Below, one piece after another: positions 18,934 through 28,600 of a DNA stretch of 64,000 nt. The stretch comes from Staphylococcus americanisciuri (GTDB taxonomy: Bacteria > Bacillota > Bacilli > Staphylococcales > Staphylococcaceae): positions 62,001-126,000 of the forward strand of contig NZ_JANUXY010000006.1 of NCBI RefSeq assembly GCF_024814435.1, given 5' to 3'. A model generated the notes under the pieces. The model saw nothing but the letters and a program-made list of their open reading frames with translations. It did not search any database and was not told the DNA's origin. Every line of letters starts with the position of its first letter. Positions within the stretch are counted from its first letter, which is position 1. Made by a program: the position numbers and the translations under genes.

Positions 18934-19962
18934 ATGGCTGAGTCATATAAACAAGCAGGTGTTGATATCGAAGCGGGGTATGAAGCTGTAAAACAAATGT
19001 CGCGCCATGTTGAACGCACAATGCGTAAAGAAGTATTAGGCGGACTAGGTGGATTCGGTGCGACTTTTGATTTATCTCAACTTAATATGACGGCACCTGT
19101 TCTTGTATCAGGAACAGATGGCGTTGGAACTAAGTTAAAGCTTGCGATTGATCATGATAAACATGACACAATTGGTATTGATGCAGTTGCGATGTGTGTG
19201 AATGATATTTTGACAACGGGTGCAGAGCCCCTTTACTTCTTGGATTACATCGCAACGAACAAAGTAGTGCCAGAAGTCATCGCACAAATTGTCAAAGGTA
19301 TTAGTGATGGCTGTGTCGAAACGAATACAGCGCTCATCGGTGGCGAAACAGCTGAAATGGGTGAGATGTATCATGAAGGTGAGTATGATGTAGCTGGCTT
19401 TGCAGTAGGTGCTGTTGAAAAAGCAGATTATATTGACGGGTCAGATGTTGAAGCAGGAGATGTAGTGATTGGTTTGGCATCTCATGGTATTCACTCGAAC
19501 GGTTTCAGCCTTGTACGTCGACTGATTCAACAGTCAGGTATTGATGTACATGAGCAATTTGAGGGAGACAAGACGTATTTAGAGACATTTTTAACGCCAA
19601 CAGCACTGTATGTGAAACCGGTGTTAGCGGTTAAGGAACAAGTAAAGATTAAGGCGATGACACATATCACTGGTGGTGGTTTCTATGAAAATATTCCACG
19701 TGCACTGCCAGAAGGTAAAACAGCAGTGATTGATACAAATGCATTTCCAACACCTAAAGTTTTTGATTGGCTTCAAGAAACAGGTCAAATTGATTTAGAT
19801 GAAATGTATCATATTTTTAATATGGGTATCGGTTATACGCTAGTCGTACGCCCTGAAGATGAAGCACGCACACACGAAATATTAAAAACGATGAATGTAG
19901 ATGCCTATACAATTGGTTCAATCACCGAAGAAGCAGCTGCTATTCGTTTAGTGGAGGCGTAA
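18934..19962 (+). CDS. purM: Phosphoribosylformylglycinamidine cyclo-ligase
   Basis: Closes FGAM to AIR with ATP. It has 342 residues. Signatures: [16 protein letters not shown] (ATP site), [31 protein letters not shown] and [22 protein letters not shown] precedes the ATG. The gene is tightly packed between purF (3 bases) and purN (2 bases). Confidence 0.97.
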   Translation: MAESYKQAGVDIEAGYEAVKQMSRHVERTMRKEVLGGLGGFGATFDLSQLNMTAPVLVSGTDGVGTKLKLAIDHDKHDTIGIDAVAMCVNDILTTGAEPLYFLDYIATNKVVPEVIAQIVKGISDGCVETNTALIGGETAEMGEMYHEGEYDVAGFAVGAVEKADYIDGSDVEAGDVVIGLASHGIHSNGFSLVRRLIQQSGIDVHEQFEGDKTYLETFLTPTALYVKPVLAVKEQVKIKAMTHITGGGFYENIPRALPEGKTAVIDTNAFPTPKVFDWLQETGQIDLDEMYHIFNMGIGYTLVVRPEDEARTHEILKTMNVDAYTIGSITEEAAAIRLVEA

Positions 19963-19964
19963 TC

Positions 19965-20531
19965 GTGGTTAAAATAGCAATTTTTGCATCGGGTTCAGGA
20001 ACGAACTTTGACAATATTATGCGTCGTATTGCTAAAGGTGAATTGGCGCATATTGAAGTAACAGCACTGTATACGGATCAACCGACTGCACCATGTGTCA
20101 CATTAGGACATGAACACCATATCACTGTTCACACATTTACACCTAAATCATATCACAGTAAAGAAGCGTATGAATTGGATGTGTTAGCTAAGCTACAAGA
20201 TGAACAGGTTGAATGGATTGTCCTTGCTGGATACATGCGCTTAATTGGTCAGACTTTATTGGATGCATATGAAGGGAAGATATTGAATATTCATCCATCA
20301 CTCTTACCAAAATATAAAGGTATCGATGCAGTTGGACAGGCGTTAAACAATGGGGAGAATGAAACAGGATCAACGGTACACTATGTTGATGCTGGTATGG
20401 ACACTGGACAGATAATCGCGCAGCGCACATGTCCAATCTATCAAGATGACACAAAAGCAACACTAGAAAATCGTATAAAAGCACTAGAGTATGAACTGTA
20501 TCCAGAAGTGATTCAAGAGATTATTCAATAA
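19965..20531 (+). CDS. purN: Phosphoribosylglycinamide formyltransferase
   Basis: Transfers the formyl group of 10-formyl-THF to GAR. It has 188 residues starting at GTG 19965, with GGAGG about 8 bases upstream inside the purM end. Motifs: [12 protein letters not shown] (GAR phosphate loop), [12 protein letters not shown] with the catalytic Asn/His, and [14 protein letters not shown] with the catalytic Asp. The cofactor comes from FolD, encoded next to the operon. Confidence 0.97.
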   Translation: MVKIAIFASGSGTNFDNIMRRIAKGELAHIEVTALYTDQPTAPCVTLGHEHHITVHTFTPKSYHSKEAYELDVLAKLQDEQVEWIVLAGYMRLIGQTLLDAYEGKILNIHPSLLPKYKGIDAVGQALNNGENETGSTVHYVDAGMDTGQIIAQRTCPIYQDDTKATLENRIKALEYELYPEVIQEIIQ

Positions 20532-20546
20532 GGAGTTTGAAGTAGG

Positions 20547-22025
20547 ATGAAAAAAGCAATCTTAAGTGTTTCTGATAAAACAGGCATTGCAACTTTTGCC
20601 AAAAATTTAGTTGCAGCCGGGTACGCGTTATATTCAACGGGAGGCACATTCCGCGCAATTGAAGAAGCGGGGGTTCCTGTCGCGTCGGTTTCTGAGTTAA
20701 CTCAGTTCGATGAGATTATGGATGGTCGTGTTAAAACTTTGCATCCTGCAGTCCATGGAGGTATATTGGCAGACCGTGACAAACCAGAACACCTTGAACA
20801 GTTGGCAGCTCAAAATATCGACTTGATTGATATGGTTGTTGTAAATTTATATCCATTTCAAGAAACCGTAAAGAAAGCAGATGTCACAGAGATGGATGCG
20901 ATTGAAAATATTGATATTGGTGGACCTACTATGTTACGCGCAGCGGCGAAAAACTTCAAACATGTTGTAACAATTGTTGATCCAGCTGATTATGATCATG
21001 TGATTACAAGATTGCAACAGAATACACTAGATGAAGCATATCGCAAAGCATTAATGGTCAAAGTATTCCAACATACATTTGAATATGATCAAGCGATTAC
21101 GAACTATTTCAGTGACAATCAAGAAACACTACGTTATGGCGAAAATCCTCAACAAGCAGCGTCATTTATACGCACATCACATGCACCGAATACACTTGCA
21201 GGAGCTAAACAACATCATGGTAAGCAATTGAGCTTTAATAATATTAAGGATGCCGATGCAGCTTTAGCCCTTGTGAAACAGTTCGATGTGCCTGCAGCGG
21301 TTGCAGTAAAACATATGAACCCTTGTGGTGTCGGAATTGGTGATACGATACAAGCAGCTTATTTAAATGCTTACGAAGCTGATAGCCAGTCTATTTTTGG
21401 TGGTATCGTAGCATTGAACCGTCCTGTGACAAAAGCATTGGCAGAAGACTTGCATAGTATTTTCTTAGAAGTGATTATTGCACCGATGTTTGAAGCAGAA
21501 GCATTGGAAGTCTTACAACAAAAGAAAAATATACGTCTGTTGGAAGTTGAGATGTCTCGTGATACGGATGAGCAGGAGTTTGTTTCGGTTTCTGGCGGTT
21601 ACCTTGTGCAAGATAAAGATACGTTTGATGTTCCAAAAGATGAAATGAAAGTCGTGACTGATGTTGCACCGACTGATGCACAATGGGAAGCGTTGCTTTT
21701 AGGTTGGAAAGTAGTTAAAGCAGTTAAAAGTAATGCGATTGTATTAGCGAATCAAAAACAAACGGTTGGTGTAGGTGCTGGTCAAATGAATCGTGTAGGT
21801 TCTGCTGAAATTGCGATCGAACGTGCCATTGAGATGAATGATAACGTTGTGCTTGCATCAGATGGCTTTTTCCCTATGGATGATACGGTCGAAACGGCGG
21901 CTAAAGCAGGCATTAAAGCAATTATTCAACCAGGTGGTTCTATTAAAGACCAAGATTCAATTGATATGGCGAACAAATATGGCATTGCAATGGTGACAAC
22001 AGGCATGCGTCACTTTAAACACTAA
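20547..22025 (+). CDS. purH: Bifunctional AICAR transformylase/IMP cyclohydrolase
   Basis: Performs the last two steps to IMP. The 492 residues comprise an N-terminal cyclohydrolase (MGS-like; [30 protein letters not shown]) and a C-terminal transformylase ([33 protein letters not shown] with the catalytic Lys-His pair). AGGAG precedes the ATG, 15 bases after the purN stop. Confidence 0.98.
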   Translation: MKKAILSVSDKTGIATFAKNLVAAGYALYSTGGTFRAIEEAGVPVASVSELTQFDEIMDGRVKTLHPAVHGGILADRDKPEHLEQLAAQNIDLIDMVVVNLYPFQETVKKADVTEMDAIENIDIGGPTMLRAAAKNFKHVVTIVDPADYDHVITRLQQNTLDEAYRKALMVKVFQHTFEYDQAITNYFSDNQETLRYGENPQQAASFIRTSHAPNTLAGAKQHHGKQLSFNNIKDADAALALVKQFDVPAAVAVKHMNPCGVGIGDTIQAAYLNAYEADSQSIFGGIVALNRPVTKALAEDLHSIFLEVIIAPMFEAEALEVLQQKKNIRLLEVEMSRDTDEQEFVSVSGGYLVQDKDTFDVPKDEMKVVTDVAPTDAQWEALLLGWKVVKAVKSNAIVLANQKQTVGVGAGQMNRVGSAEIAIERAIEMNDNVVLASDGFFPMDDTVETAAKAGIKAIIQPGGSIKDQDSIDMANKYGIAMVTTGMRHFKH

Positions 22026-22043
22026 CAGAGGGAGAGAAAAGAG

Positions 22044-23285
22044 ATGAATGTATTAGTAATTGGAGGCGGTGGACGTGAACACGTCCTCGCTAGTAAGCTC
22101 CATGACTCATCACTTGTTGAACGTGTCTATGTAATCCCAGGCAATGATGCGATGAAACACGTTGCTGAAATCCATCCAGAAATCGCTGAAGCAGACCATG
22201 CGCAAATTATCGATTTTGCGAAGAAGCAGGGCGTAGAATGGACAGTAATAGGACCTGAACAGCCACTGACAGAAGGTTTAGCAGATCAGTTGCGTGAAGA
22301 AGGCATTAAAGTTTTTGGTCCAAGTAAAGCAGCCGCGCAAATTGAAGGTTCTAAAGCATTTGCTAAACAATTGATGGCGAAGTACCATATTCCAACAGCA
22401 GATTATCAAGAAATCAATACAAAAGATGCTGCATTGGCTTATGTAGAACATTGTGAGTTGCCAGTTGTGTTAAAAAAAGACGGTTTGGCAGCTGGCAAAG
22501 GGGTTATTATTGCCGAAACACGAGAAGAAGCAAAAGAAGCGGTTGAGGTGCTTTACCCTGAGCAACACAGTAAAGTAGTATTTGAGCAATTTTTGCAAGG
22601 GGAAGAGTTCTCTTTGATGACATTTGTGAATGGTGATTATGCAGTACCATTTGATACGATAGCGCAAGACCATAAGCGCGCATATGATCGTGATCAAGGG
22701 CCTAATACAGGTGGCATGGGCGCATATTGTCCAGTACCACATATTGGACAAGAAGTACTTGATGCAACGAATGAACGCATTGCACAACCAATTGCAAAGG
22801 CACTTCAACAAGAAGGATATGATTTCTTTGGCTTATTATATATCGGGGCTATTTTGACAGATGAAGGTCCAAAAGTCATCGAGTTCAACGCACGTTTCGG
22901 TGATCCAGAGGCACAAGTGTTACTCACTCGTATGGAAAGTGACTTGATGGCACATATATTACAATTAGAAGCGCGTGAACCCATTGAAATGAAATGGAAA
23001 GATGAAGCAGTTGTAGGTGTCATGTTAGCGTCTAAAGGTTATCCAGCTAATTATGAAAAAGGGTATCGTGTGACTGGATTTGAATCTGACCGTGAACATT
23101 ATTACGTGAGTGGATTGAAGCTTGAGGGAGACCATTATGTGAATACAGGTGGTCGTGTCATCCTTGCGATTGGTGAAGGACAAACCATTGCAGAAGCTCA
23201 ACAAGCAGCATATCAGCGTGTTGAGGCAATACAAAGTGATAATCTCTTCTATCGCAAAGACATTGCATACAAAGCATTAAAATAA
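22044..23285 (+). CDS. purD: Phosphoribosylamine-glycine ligase
   Basis: ATP-grasp ligase that joins phosphoribosylamine and glycine to GAR. It has 413 residues. Motifs: [12 protein letters not shown] at the N-terminus, [12 protein letters not shown] (ATP site), [16 protein letters not shown] and [13 protein letters not shown] (metal site). It is the last gene of the pur operon and is followed at once by a terminator. Confidence 0.98.
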   Translation: MNVLVIGGGGREHVLASKLHDSSLVERVYVIPGNDAMKHVAEIHPEIAEADHAQIIDFAKKQGVEWTVIGPEQPLTEGLADQLREEGIKVFGPSKAAAQIEGSKAFAKQLMAKYHIPTADYQEINTKDAALAYVEHCELPVVLKKDGLAAGKGVIIAETREEAKEAVEVLYPEQHSKVVFEQFLQGEEFSLMTFVNGDYAVPFDTIAQDHKRAYDRDQGPNTGGMGAYCPVPHIGQEVLDATNERIAQPIAKALQQEGYDFFGLLYIGAILTDEGPKVIEFNARFGDPEAQVLLTRMESDLMAHILQLEAREPIEMKWKDEAVVGVMLASKGYPANYEKGYRVTGFESDREHYYVSGLKLEGDHYVNTGGRVILAIGEGQTIAEAQQAAYQRVEAIQSDNLFYRKDIAYKALK

Positions 23286-23326
23286 AGAAGAACCTGGAGA
23301 TGGTAAATTTCCAGGTTCTTTCTTAT
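23286..23326 (+). terminator. pur operon terminator
   Basis: AAGAACCTGGA (23288-23298) pairs with TCCAGGTTCTT (23310-23320), followed by TCTTATTT. It starts directly after the purD stop. Confidence 0.85.
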
Positions 23327-23409
23327 TTGGATAAACGGGAAAATGATAGAACGATATATTGCCTTTTCATATCATCGAGATCATGAAAACGCAAAGCTAT
23401 TACTATGTG

Positions 23410-24201
23410 TTAGCGTGCATCGAGAATACCAGTAATCGGTAAATAATGTGCGCACATAAATGCAATGATAATTAATACAATCATCAAGACAAGCAATAGC
23501 GGATCGCGATAGCTAAATGGCACATGATAATAATAAGTTCTTTCACCATCATGAAAGCCTTTTTTCTCCATTGCGACAGAGAGGCGATGGGCTTTGCGTA
23601 TATTCTGGCTGAGCAGTGGAATTAACAGATGTTTCAGTCGCTTGATACCACTATAATTTTTGTTGCTGATCATTTGATAACGCATTTTAAGGGCATTGCG
23701 CAACTGGAAGACGGATTCAATCATTAGTGGAATCATGCGAAAAGCCGCCATAAACGCATAAGCAATTTTAGGTTTGACTTTAAGATGTTGCATCAAACTA
23801 TAAAAAATCATGATAACTTGAGACGTAAAGGCAATTGCAATACCAAAATAACTGATGACCATAGTTCTCAAAGATAAATGTAATCCTCTTACAAGACTTT
23901 CAACACTAATACTAACGAAGCCGAACGTCAGTAAAACATGTTGACCATCTCCATAAAAAATCATAAAAAGGGAGGAGGTCAGCGCAAAGAATGTCGCCAT
24001 GCTCACAAATGTTGCGACAACTTGCCATTTGGTTCCCGCTACACAAAGTAAGAATATGAGCATCAAGCAAGCAAGATACAGCATAAAATCAAAGTTATGG
24101 ATAAAGATGATAAAGAAAAAGAGTGCAATACCGAGAAATAACTTAGTAATGATGTTCACATTATCCATAAATGTGCGCCGTGTTTTCCAAGCTTCAATCA
24201 T
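23410..24201 (-). CDS. ykoC: ECF transporter transmembrane (T) component, YkoC-like
   Basis: Membrane coupling subunit of an energy-coupling factor vitamin transporter. It has 263 residues with five to six hydrophobic helices and the T-component signature region RMIPLMIES and the Ala-Arg-like coupling helices (RNALKMRYQM; NIRKAHRLSVAMEKKGF). The ATG overlaps the ATPase gene by 8 bases and follows GAGGTG. It is third in a ykoE-ykoD-ykoC operon under a TPP riboswitch, so it probably carries thiamine or its pyrimidine precursor. Confidence 0.9.
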   Translation of the reverse strand: MIEAWKTRRTFMDNVNIITKLFLGIALFFFIIFIHNFDFMLYLACLMLIFLLCVAGTKWQVVATFVSMATFFALTSSLFMIFYGDGQHVLLTFGFVSISVESLVRGLHLSLRTMVISYFGIAIAFTSQVIMIFYSLMQHLKVKPKIAYAFMAAFRMIPLMIESVFQLRNALKMRYQMISNKNYSGIKRLKHLLIPLLSQNIRKAHRLSVAMEKKGFHDGERTYYYHVPFSYRDPLLLVLMIVLIIIAFMCAHYLPITGILDAR

Positions 24202-25600
24202 GTTCTAACACCTCAACTTCGTGCAATACATCGTCCAGGATTTCAAAAAGTCTGGTAGGATAGCGTTCAATCATATGGGGATCATGTGTAATCATGACAA
24301 TGGTTTGCCCTTTAGCAACCCGCTTCTGGAAGAGTTGTATTAATTTGAATGTATTGTGGCTATCCAAGCCAAATGTGGGCTCATCTAATAAGATAATATC
24401 TGCATTCGTACTCAAGGCAGTTGCGACACTAAGACGTCTCTTTTGACCCATCGATAGTTCAAAAGGGTGTTGTTTAGCAACGTGCGTGAGATCTAGTAAT
24501 TCAAGCATCGCTCGCGTCTTCTCTGTTGCGTGGTCAGGATCCATATATTCGTAATTAACATAGATTTCATCGTAAACACTATTTTGTATAAACTGTAGTT
24601 CTGGGTTCTGATAGACGAGATACATATGACTGGCTGCATCGCGTACTTTCTTTAGTTTTTGTCCATTCCAGTGCATAGTGCCTTGATAAGGAATCAATTG
24701 CATCATAGACTCTAACAAAGTTGTTTTGCCTGTCCCATTTTTCCCTGTAATCATCAGCCATTCACCAGGATGTATTTCCAATGATGAGACACGATAGAGT
24801 TGTCGTTTGCCTCTTTGGATGACACCATTGTGGTAGTCGAATTGAAAGTCAGAATGTGCAGCGCTAACTTCATGCATTGATGTGGGGGCAGAGCGCCATG
24901 CATTTGGATGCCAGACACCATATTCTGTTAATGTATCTTCATAATGTGCCAAAATCATGTCTGGTGTTCCTTGTTGAATAATTTGACCTTGATGATTCAT
25001 CAAGATAACACGATCAACATAATCCCAAACATGTGCCACTTTGTGTTCAACAATTAACACTGTTTGATCTGCCCATAAGTCTTTGAGTAAGTCCCATAAG
25101 TTTTGAGTGGCTTCGATATCTAACATAGCTGTCGGTTCATCTAAGAAGAGCGTATCTGTTTGCATTAATAATGTCCCCGCAATCGCTAACTTTTGCTTCA
25201 TGCCACCACTCAATTGGTTGATAGCTTGTTGTGGGTTAACATCGAGATTGACTTTGTGCAACGCTTCAGCGATAAGACTGTCCATCTCCTCACGTGGTAT
25301 CTGTTGATTTTCCAAAATAAAAGCGAGCTCTTCATTTACTTGTGGCATACAGAATTGCGAATCTGGATCTTGAAAAATAACACCTACATTGTGAGCAACT
25401 TCTAAAGCATCGTATTTCATTGGTAAGTCAATAAGATCCGGTACAATGCCACTCAATACATTTAATAAGGTACTTTTACCAGAGCCTGAAGGGCCGAGTA
25501 ACAGGACTTTCTCTTTGTCATGAATCTCGATATCAAGTCCATCGAAAATTTTATGTGTTGTACTTGGATATTTTAAGCGCAAATTTTTGGCTTTTAGCAC
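24194..25600 (-). CDS. ykoD: ECF transporter dual ATP-binding protein, YkoD-like
   Basis: Energises the thiamine-type ECF transporter. It has 468 residues and two fused ABC ATPase domains. The first has Walker A GPSGSGKST (37-45), signature LSGGMKQ and Walker B LFLDEPTA; the second has Walker A GKNGTGKTT, signature LSMGQKR and Walker B ILLDEPTF. Such tandem ATPases replace the EcfA/EcfA' pair in the YkoEDC group. The start is GTG 25600 after GGAGAG. Confidence 0.93.
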   Translation of the reverse strand: MLKAKNLRLKYPSTTHKIFDGLDIEIHDKEKVLLLGPSGSGKSTLLNVLSGIVPDLIDLPMKYDALEVAHNVGVIFQDPDSQFCMPQVNEELAFILENQQIPREEMDSLIAEALHKVNLDVNPQQAINQLSGGMKQKLAIAGTLLMQTDTLFLDEPTAMLDIEATQNLWDLLKDLWADQTVLIVEHKVAHVWDYVDRVILMNHQGQIIQQGTPDMILAHYEDTLTEYGVWHPNAWRSAPTSMHEVSAAHSDFQFDYHNGVIQRGKRQLYRVSSLEIHPGEWLMITGKNGTGKTTLLESMMQLIPYQGTMHWNGQKLKKVRDAASHMYLVYQNPELQFIQNSVYDEIYVNYEYMDPDHATEKTRAMLELLDLTHVAKQHPFELSMGQKRRLSVATALSTNADIILLDEPTFGLDSHNTFKLIQLFQKRVAKGQTIVMITHDPHMIERYPTRLFEILDDVLHEVEVLEHD

Positions 25601-25614
25601 GATAAACTCTCTCC

Positions 25615-26190
25615 TTATAGTGCATCATAGTCATCTTTAGAAGCAGGGCGAAATAGCTTTGTGACACCTGTCTGATCAAGTGCTTTCACGAGGTAATATG
25701 GGAAGATACCCGCTAAAGCAGCACCACTAATAATACGGAATACGATGAGTAGTATTAAGTTCCATTGTGCGACTTCACTAAGGTAGCCATAATACCAATC
25801 GATAGGTAAACTGATTACCGCAGCAGCAATTCCAGCGAGTACTGCAACCATAAATGTACGTGAATGATAGCGGAAAAGTGCGAATACAAGTTCACAAGCA
25901 AGACCTTGAAGCAATGCATAGATAATCGTTGGGATGTCAAAACGGCCCATCATAATCGTTTCACCAGCACCAGCTGCGAATTCGGCAAGCAGTGCGATGC
26001 CCATTTTTGGAATGATTAAATAAGCAACAACTGCAGCAGAAAACCACACACCATACATTAATTGATCTAGTTGTAAGCCAAGTGGCTGAATCGTTTTCGT
26101 AACGACCCACCATAGATTATAAATCACTGCAAAGATAACAGACACAAGTACAGTGACGAGTATATCTGATAATGTTAATCCTTTTTTCAT
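25615..26190 (-). CDS. ykoE: ECF transporter substrate-binding (S) component, YkoE-like
   Basis: Specificity subunit, predicted to bind thiamine or hydroxymethylpyrimidine in the membrane. It has 191 residues from ATG 26190, with AGGAGGT about 8 bases upstream; a longer frame runs into the riboswitch terminator and is not the start. Five to six hydrophobic helices; MKKGLTLSDILVTVLVSVIF and the GMGIALLAEFAAGAGE-type (PKMGIALLAEFAAGAGE) segment are typical of YkoE. It is the first gene after the TPP riboswitch. The ligand is inferred from that riboswitch and from the family. Confidence 0.92.
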   Translation of the reverse strand: MKKGLTLSDILVTVLVSVIFAVIYNLWWVVTKTIQPLGLQLDQLMYGVWFSAAVVAYLIIPKMGIALLAEFAAGAGETIMMGRFDIPTIIYALLQGLACELVFALFRYHSRTFMVAVLAGIAAAVISLPIDWYYGYLSEVAQWNLILLIVFRIISGAALAGIFPYYLVKALDQTGVTKLFRPASKDDYDAL

Positions 26191-26209
26191 TACATAGAAC
26201 CTCCTAAGA

Positions 26210-26246
26210 AATAAAAAACACACATCCCTAAACAAGAGATGTGCGT
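26210..26246 (-). terminator. Riboswitch expression-platform terminator
   Basis: On the minus strand, GCACATCTC and GGGATGTGT pair over 9 positions (two G-U) around the loop TTGTTTA, followed by TTTTTT. It lies between the TPP aptamer and ykoE, as expected for transcription attenuation when TPP is bound. Confidence 0.75.
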
Positions 26247-26335
26247 CATCATGTGAGATTATCTATAAGTACAACATGGGCAACGCAAAAAAGCGTGCTA
26301 TTCATTGCCGCATATAACATTTATAAACAACGTAC

Positions 26336-26416
26336 ACTTTCCTCCGCTAGCATCATCTAGTTCAGGTTCAAAGGGTTCGAGGAATTTCCTCATCTCAGTT
26401 CTCACACCCCTAGTGC
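26336..26416 (-). promoter_or_regulatory. TPP riboswitch (thi box)
   Basis: The minus strand carries the conserved TPP aptamer: AGGGGTG near the 5' end, CTGAGATGAGG (the CUGAGA core), GAACCCTTTGAACCTGA, CTAGATGATGCTAGCG and GGAGGAAAG at the 3' end. TPP aptamers switch off thiamine genes when the cofactor is plentiful. Downstream are a terminator and ykoEDC. Confidence 0.95.
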
Positions 26417-26452
26417 GTGCGTATTTAGTTACTACAACTCAATGTACACGTG

Positions 26453-26489
26453 TTAAAATAAAAAGTCAAGAGCCCATGACTCTTGACTT
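26453..26489 (-). terminator. Terminator after the CsbD-like gene
   Basis: AAGTCAAGAG and CTCTTGACTT form a perfect 10-base stem with a 7-base loop, followed on the minus strand by TTTATTTTA. Confidence 0.85.
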
Positions 26490-26503
26490 AACAAACGCAA
26501 CGA

Positions 26504-26635
26504 CTAATCCAAAGTGCTTTGAATGTCGTCTTTTGTTTTTTCGATGCCATCTTTTACATCTTTAGCTTTATCTTTCAATGTTTCTTCTTGTTCTTTAGCT
26601 TGTTCTGCTGCTTTTTTTACATCTTTTTCTGACAT
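26504..26635 (-). CDS. Small CsbD-like stress protein
   Basis: Cytoplasmic peptide of 43 residues, nearly all Lys, Glu, Asp, Gln and Ala (MSEKDVKKAAEQAKEQEETL at the start), predicted as one amphipathic helix. The ATG is at 26633-26635, with AAAGGAG about 10 bases upstream. A SigB-type promoter (GTTTAA, 14 bases, GGATAT) lies about 37 bases upstream and a perfect terminator follows, so it is a real single-gene unit. It resembles CsbD and similar general-stress peptides, which are SigB-dependent in Bacillus and Staphylococcus; the family call is tentative because of the short length. Confidence 0.75.
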   Translation of the reverse strand: MSEKDVKKAAEQAKEQEETLKDKAKDVKDGIEKTKDDIQSTLD

Positions 26636-26671
26636 ACTTGAGCACTCCTTTATTATGTTTGATATTCAACT

Positions 26672-26697
26672 ATATCCGATATGTTTTATGATTAAAC
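26672..26697 (-). promoter_or_regulatory. SigB-type promoter of the CsbD-like gene
   Basis: On the minus strand, GTTTAA (26697-26692) and GGATAT (26677-26672) are 14 bases apart. The -35 is an exact match and the -10 differs at one base from the sigma-B consensus GGGTAT. Confidence 0.65.
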
Positions 26698-27096
26698 GTC
26701 ATTTTGTAAAAAACATTTATTTCATACGTATTTTTTGTTATGTTGTATAGTACATTAAGTAATGATTGTTTGGAGATATGTTGAATCGAGATTGTGCAAT
26801 AAGTAGTTATAAAATGAGAGGAACTTTGACCTTGAATAAGGCGAGGATTACTTCACCAGAACAAGTTTGAGTCCGCATTTTTTAGAAGCTTACCCTGATT
26901 CGAGTAATGTGCTGAGTATTCATACGTGTATGCATCTTGGCTCGCAAGCAATATATGAGGTTATTCAATGATTGAAACTTTTAAACAGTGCGATTCGCCA
27001 ACTATCAGTATAAAATTTATCCTACTAAAGACCGAAATTGGTCAATTATCAAGACAGCAGACAATTGTTCATATATAATAATTGTGAGGTGAGAGG
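26698..27096. other. Non-coding region before auxA, with a possible gene remnant
   Basis: About 400 bases without an intact gene. In one plus-strand frame, 26840-26971 encodes 43 residues that look protein-like (HFLEAYPDSSNVL, HTCMHLGSQAIYEVIQ, then stop) but have no start codon or ribosome site. This may be the end of a decayed gene; I cannot name the family. The auxA promoter must lie nearer 27096. Confidence 0.3.
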
Positions 27097-28422
27097 ATGT
27101 CCTTTTTTAATAAGTACACCGAAGTAATCTATTCCTATATAATAGGGGCGTTATCCATAATACTGAGTATCGTTATATTTGTTAATATTCCACTCATTCA
27201 GCAATTGAAGAGCGGCAAACACCATGTCCCTCGAATCGATAGTATATGGGATTTTATCATGGCATTTTTTAATGAAATCATTCGTGTTATGAGTAAATAT
27301 ATTGGTGATTTTCCGTTAGTGAGTGGTTTAATTATCTTAGCTTTCGGTATACTCATGGTGATCATTGCAAGGGTGTTAACGAATACCACACGATTTGATT
27401 ATGATATTTCAATTTTCTTTTTACTGATTGGTATCATCTTTTTCGTGTTAACTCTAATCTTTATGTCACAAGTCTATGGCATTTTGGCATTTATTTTTGT
27501 TATCCCATTTTTAATTCATATTGGGTATATTACGTTTAAAGATGAGCTCAATCCATTGCATCGTAAGCAGCATTATTTATGGTTAATCTTGGGTTATGGT
27601 ATCAGTTACATGTTTACACAACTGGCGCTTTATTCACGTTTGGAAGGTCGAGAAATTGAGCCGATTGATGTCTTGAGTATTAACACATTTTTTGTAGTGT
27701 TGTGGCTGATTGGACAAATGGCGATATGGAATTTCTTGTTTTTGCGTCGTTCATTACCTGTATTGCATGAAGCACTTGATGAAGAAACGAGCCAGTATTT
27801 GCGCAGTAAAAAATATCAGTTTAATGACCAATCCAAAGTACATTTCAAAGATATTCAAAGTCGTACAACTGAAATTACGCATGACATTACACATCGTACG
27901 CGCCGTAGTATTAACATTGAAAAAATACGTGCAAAACGTGATTATATTAAGGAACACTGGTTTGGTTGGGCGAAGTTAGAGGAAGAGGATTTGCCATCCT
28001 TTTTACGTCGACGTCCGAAATGGTTTAAAGGCTCTTATATCAATATAGCTTGTGGTGTTATCTTGTTGTTTTTTATTTTATTAGAGTTTAATAACCGAAA
28101 TGCATTATTTGCATCAGGAGATTGGCAACTATCACAAACACAGTATGTTTACGAGTGGATTAGTTTGCTGTTATTACTCTTTGTTACAATCGCATATATC
28201 TTCACATCAATTACGTTTATGCTTAAAGGACGACATTACTATTTACAATTATTTATGATTAGTATCTTATTCTTTAAGTTATTGACAGAATACATTGTGA
28301 TATTGTTCCATGGACTACTATTATCCATTTTTATCACGCCGATTCTAGTCTTGATGTTAATACCAGCGATTATTGCGTTTGTGTTGCAGTTACGTCAACC
28401 AGACGTTACCAATAATGAATAG
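27097..28422 (+). CDS. auxA: Membrane protein AuxA (lipoteichoic acid-stabilising auxiliary factor)
   Basis: Polytopic membrane protein of 441 residues. About six helices occur in the first half (residues 8-30, 68-92, 100-122, 126-143, 160-175, 203-222), then a charged cytoplasmic loop (about 225-310), and four more helices (about 312-330, 350-373, 385-407, 408-430). The place, two genes before ptsH and after the ykoE region, fits S. aureus auxA (SAUSA300_0980 as I recall), which was reported to stabilise lipoteichoic acid and to affect beta-lactam resistance. GAGGTGAGAG precedes the ATG. No enzyme motif is visible. The name rests on synteny and general character; auxB is also in this window. 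Confidence 0.78.
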   Translation: MSFFNKYTEVIYSYIIGALSIILSIVIFVNIPLIQQLKSGKHHVPRIDSIWDFIMAFFNEIIRVMSKYIGDFPLVSGLIILAFGILMVIIARVLTNTTRFDYDISIFFLLIGIIFFVLTLIFMSQVYGILAFIFVIPFLIHIGYITFKDELNPLHRKQHYLWLILGYGISYMFTQLALYSRLEGREIEPIDVLSINTFFVVLWLIGQMAIWNFLFLRRSLPVLHEALDEETSQYLRSKKYQFNDQSKVHFKDIQSRTTEITHDITHRTRRSINIEKIRAKRDYIKEHWFGWAKLEEEDLPSFLRRRPKWFKGSYINIACGVILLFFILLEFNNRNALFASGDWQLSQTQYVYEWISLLLLLFVTIAYIFTSITFMLKGRHYYLQLFMISILFFKLLTEYIVILFHGLLLSIFITPILVLMLIPAIIAFVLQLRQPDVTNNE

Positions 28423-28425
28423 TCA

Positions 28426-28454
28426 GAGTGGGAGCAATGTCTCTCGCTCTTTTT
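28426..28454 (+). terminator. auxA terminator
   Basis: GAGTGGGAG (28426-28434) pairs with CTCTCGCTC (28441-28449), including G-U pairs, followed by TTTTT. Confidence 0.75.
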
Positions 28455-28600
28455 ATTTAGTTGTTAGAAGATGAGCGATAACCTTATTTTGGCTTGGCAC
28501 TTGCTATTAATATCGCAGTTTCGTTCTAAAAGAAATAAGGCAGTAAATAGCACATTTCGTGTTAAGATAGATAAGAATGAAGAGAGGAAAGGCTGATACG

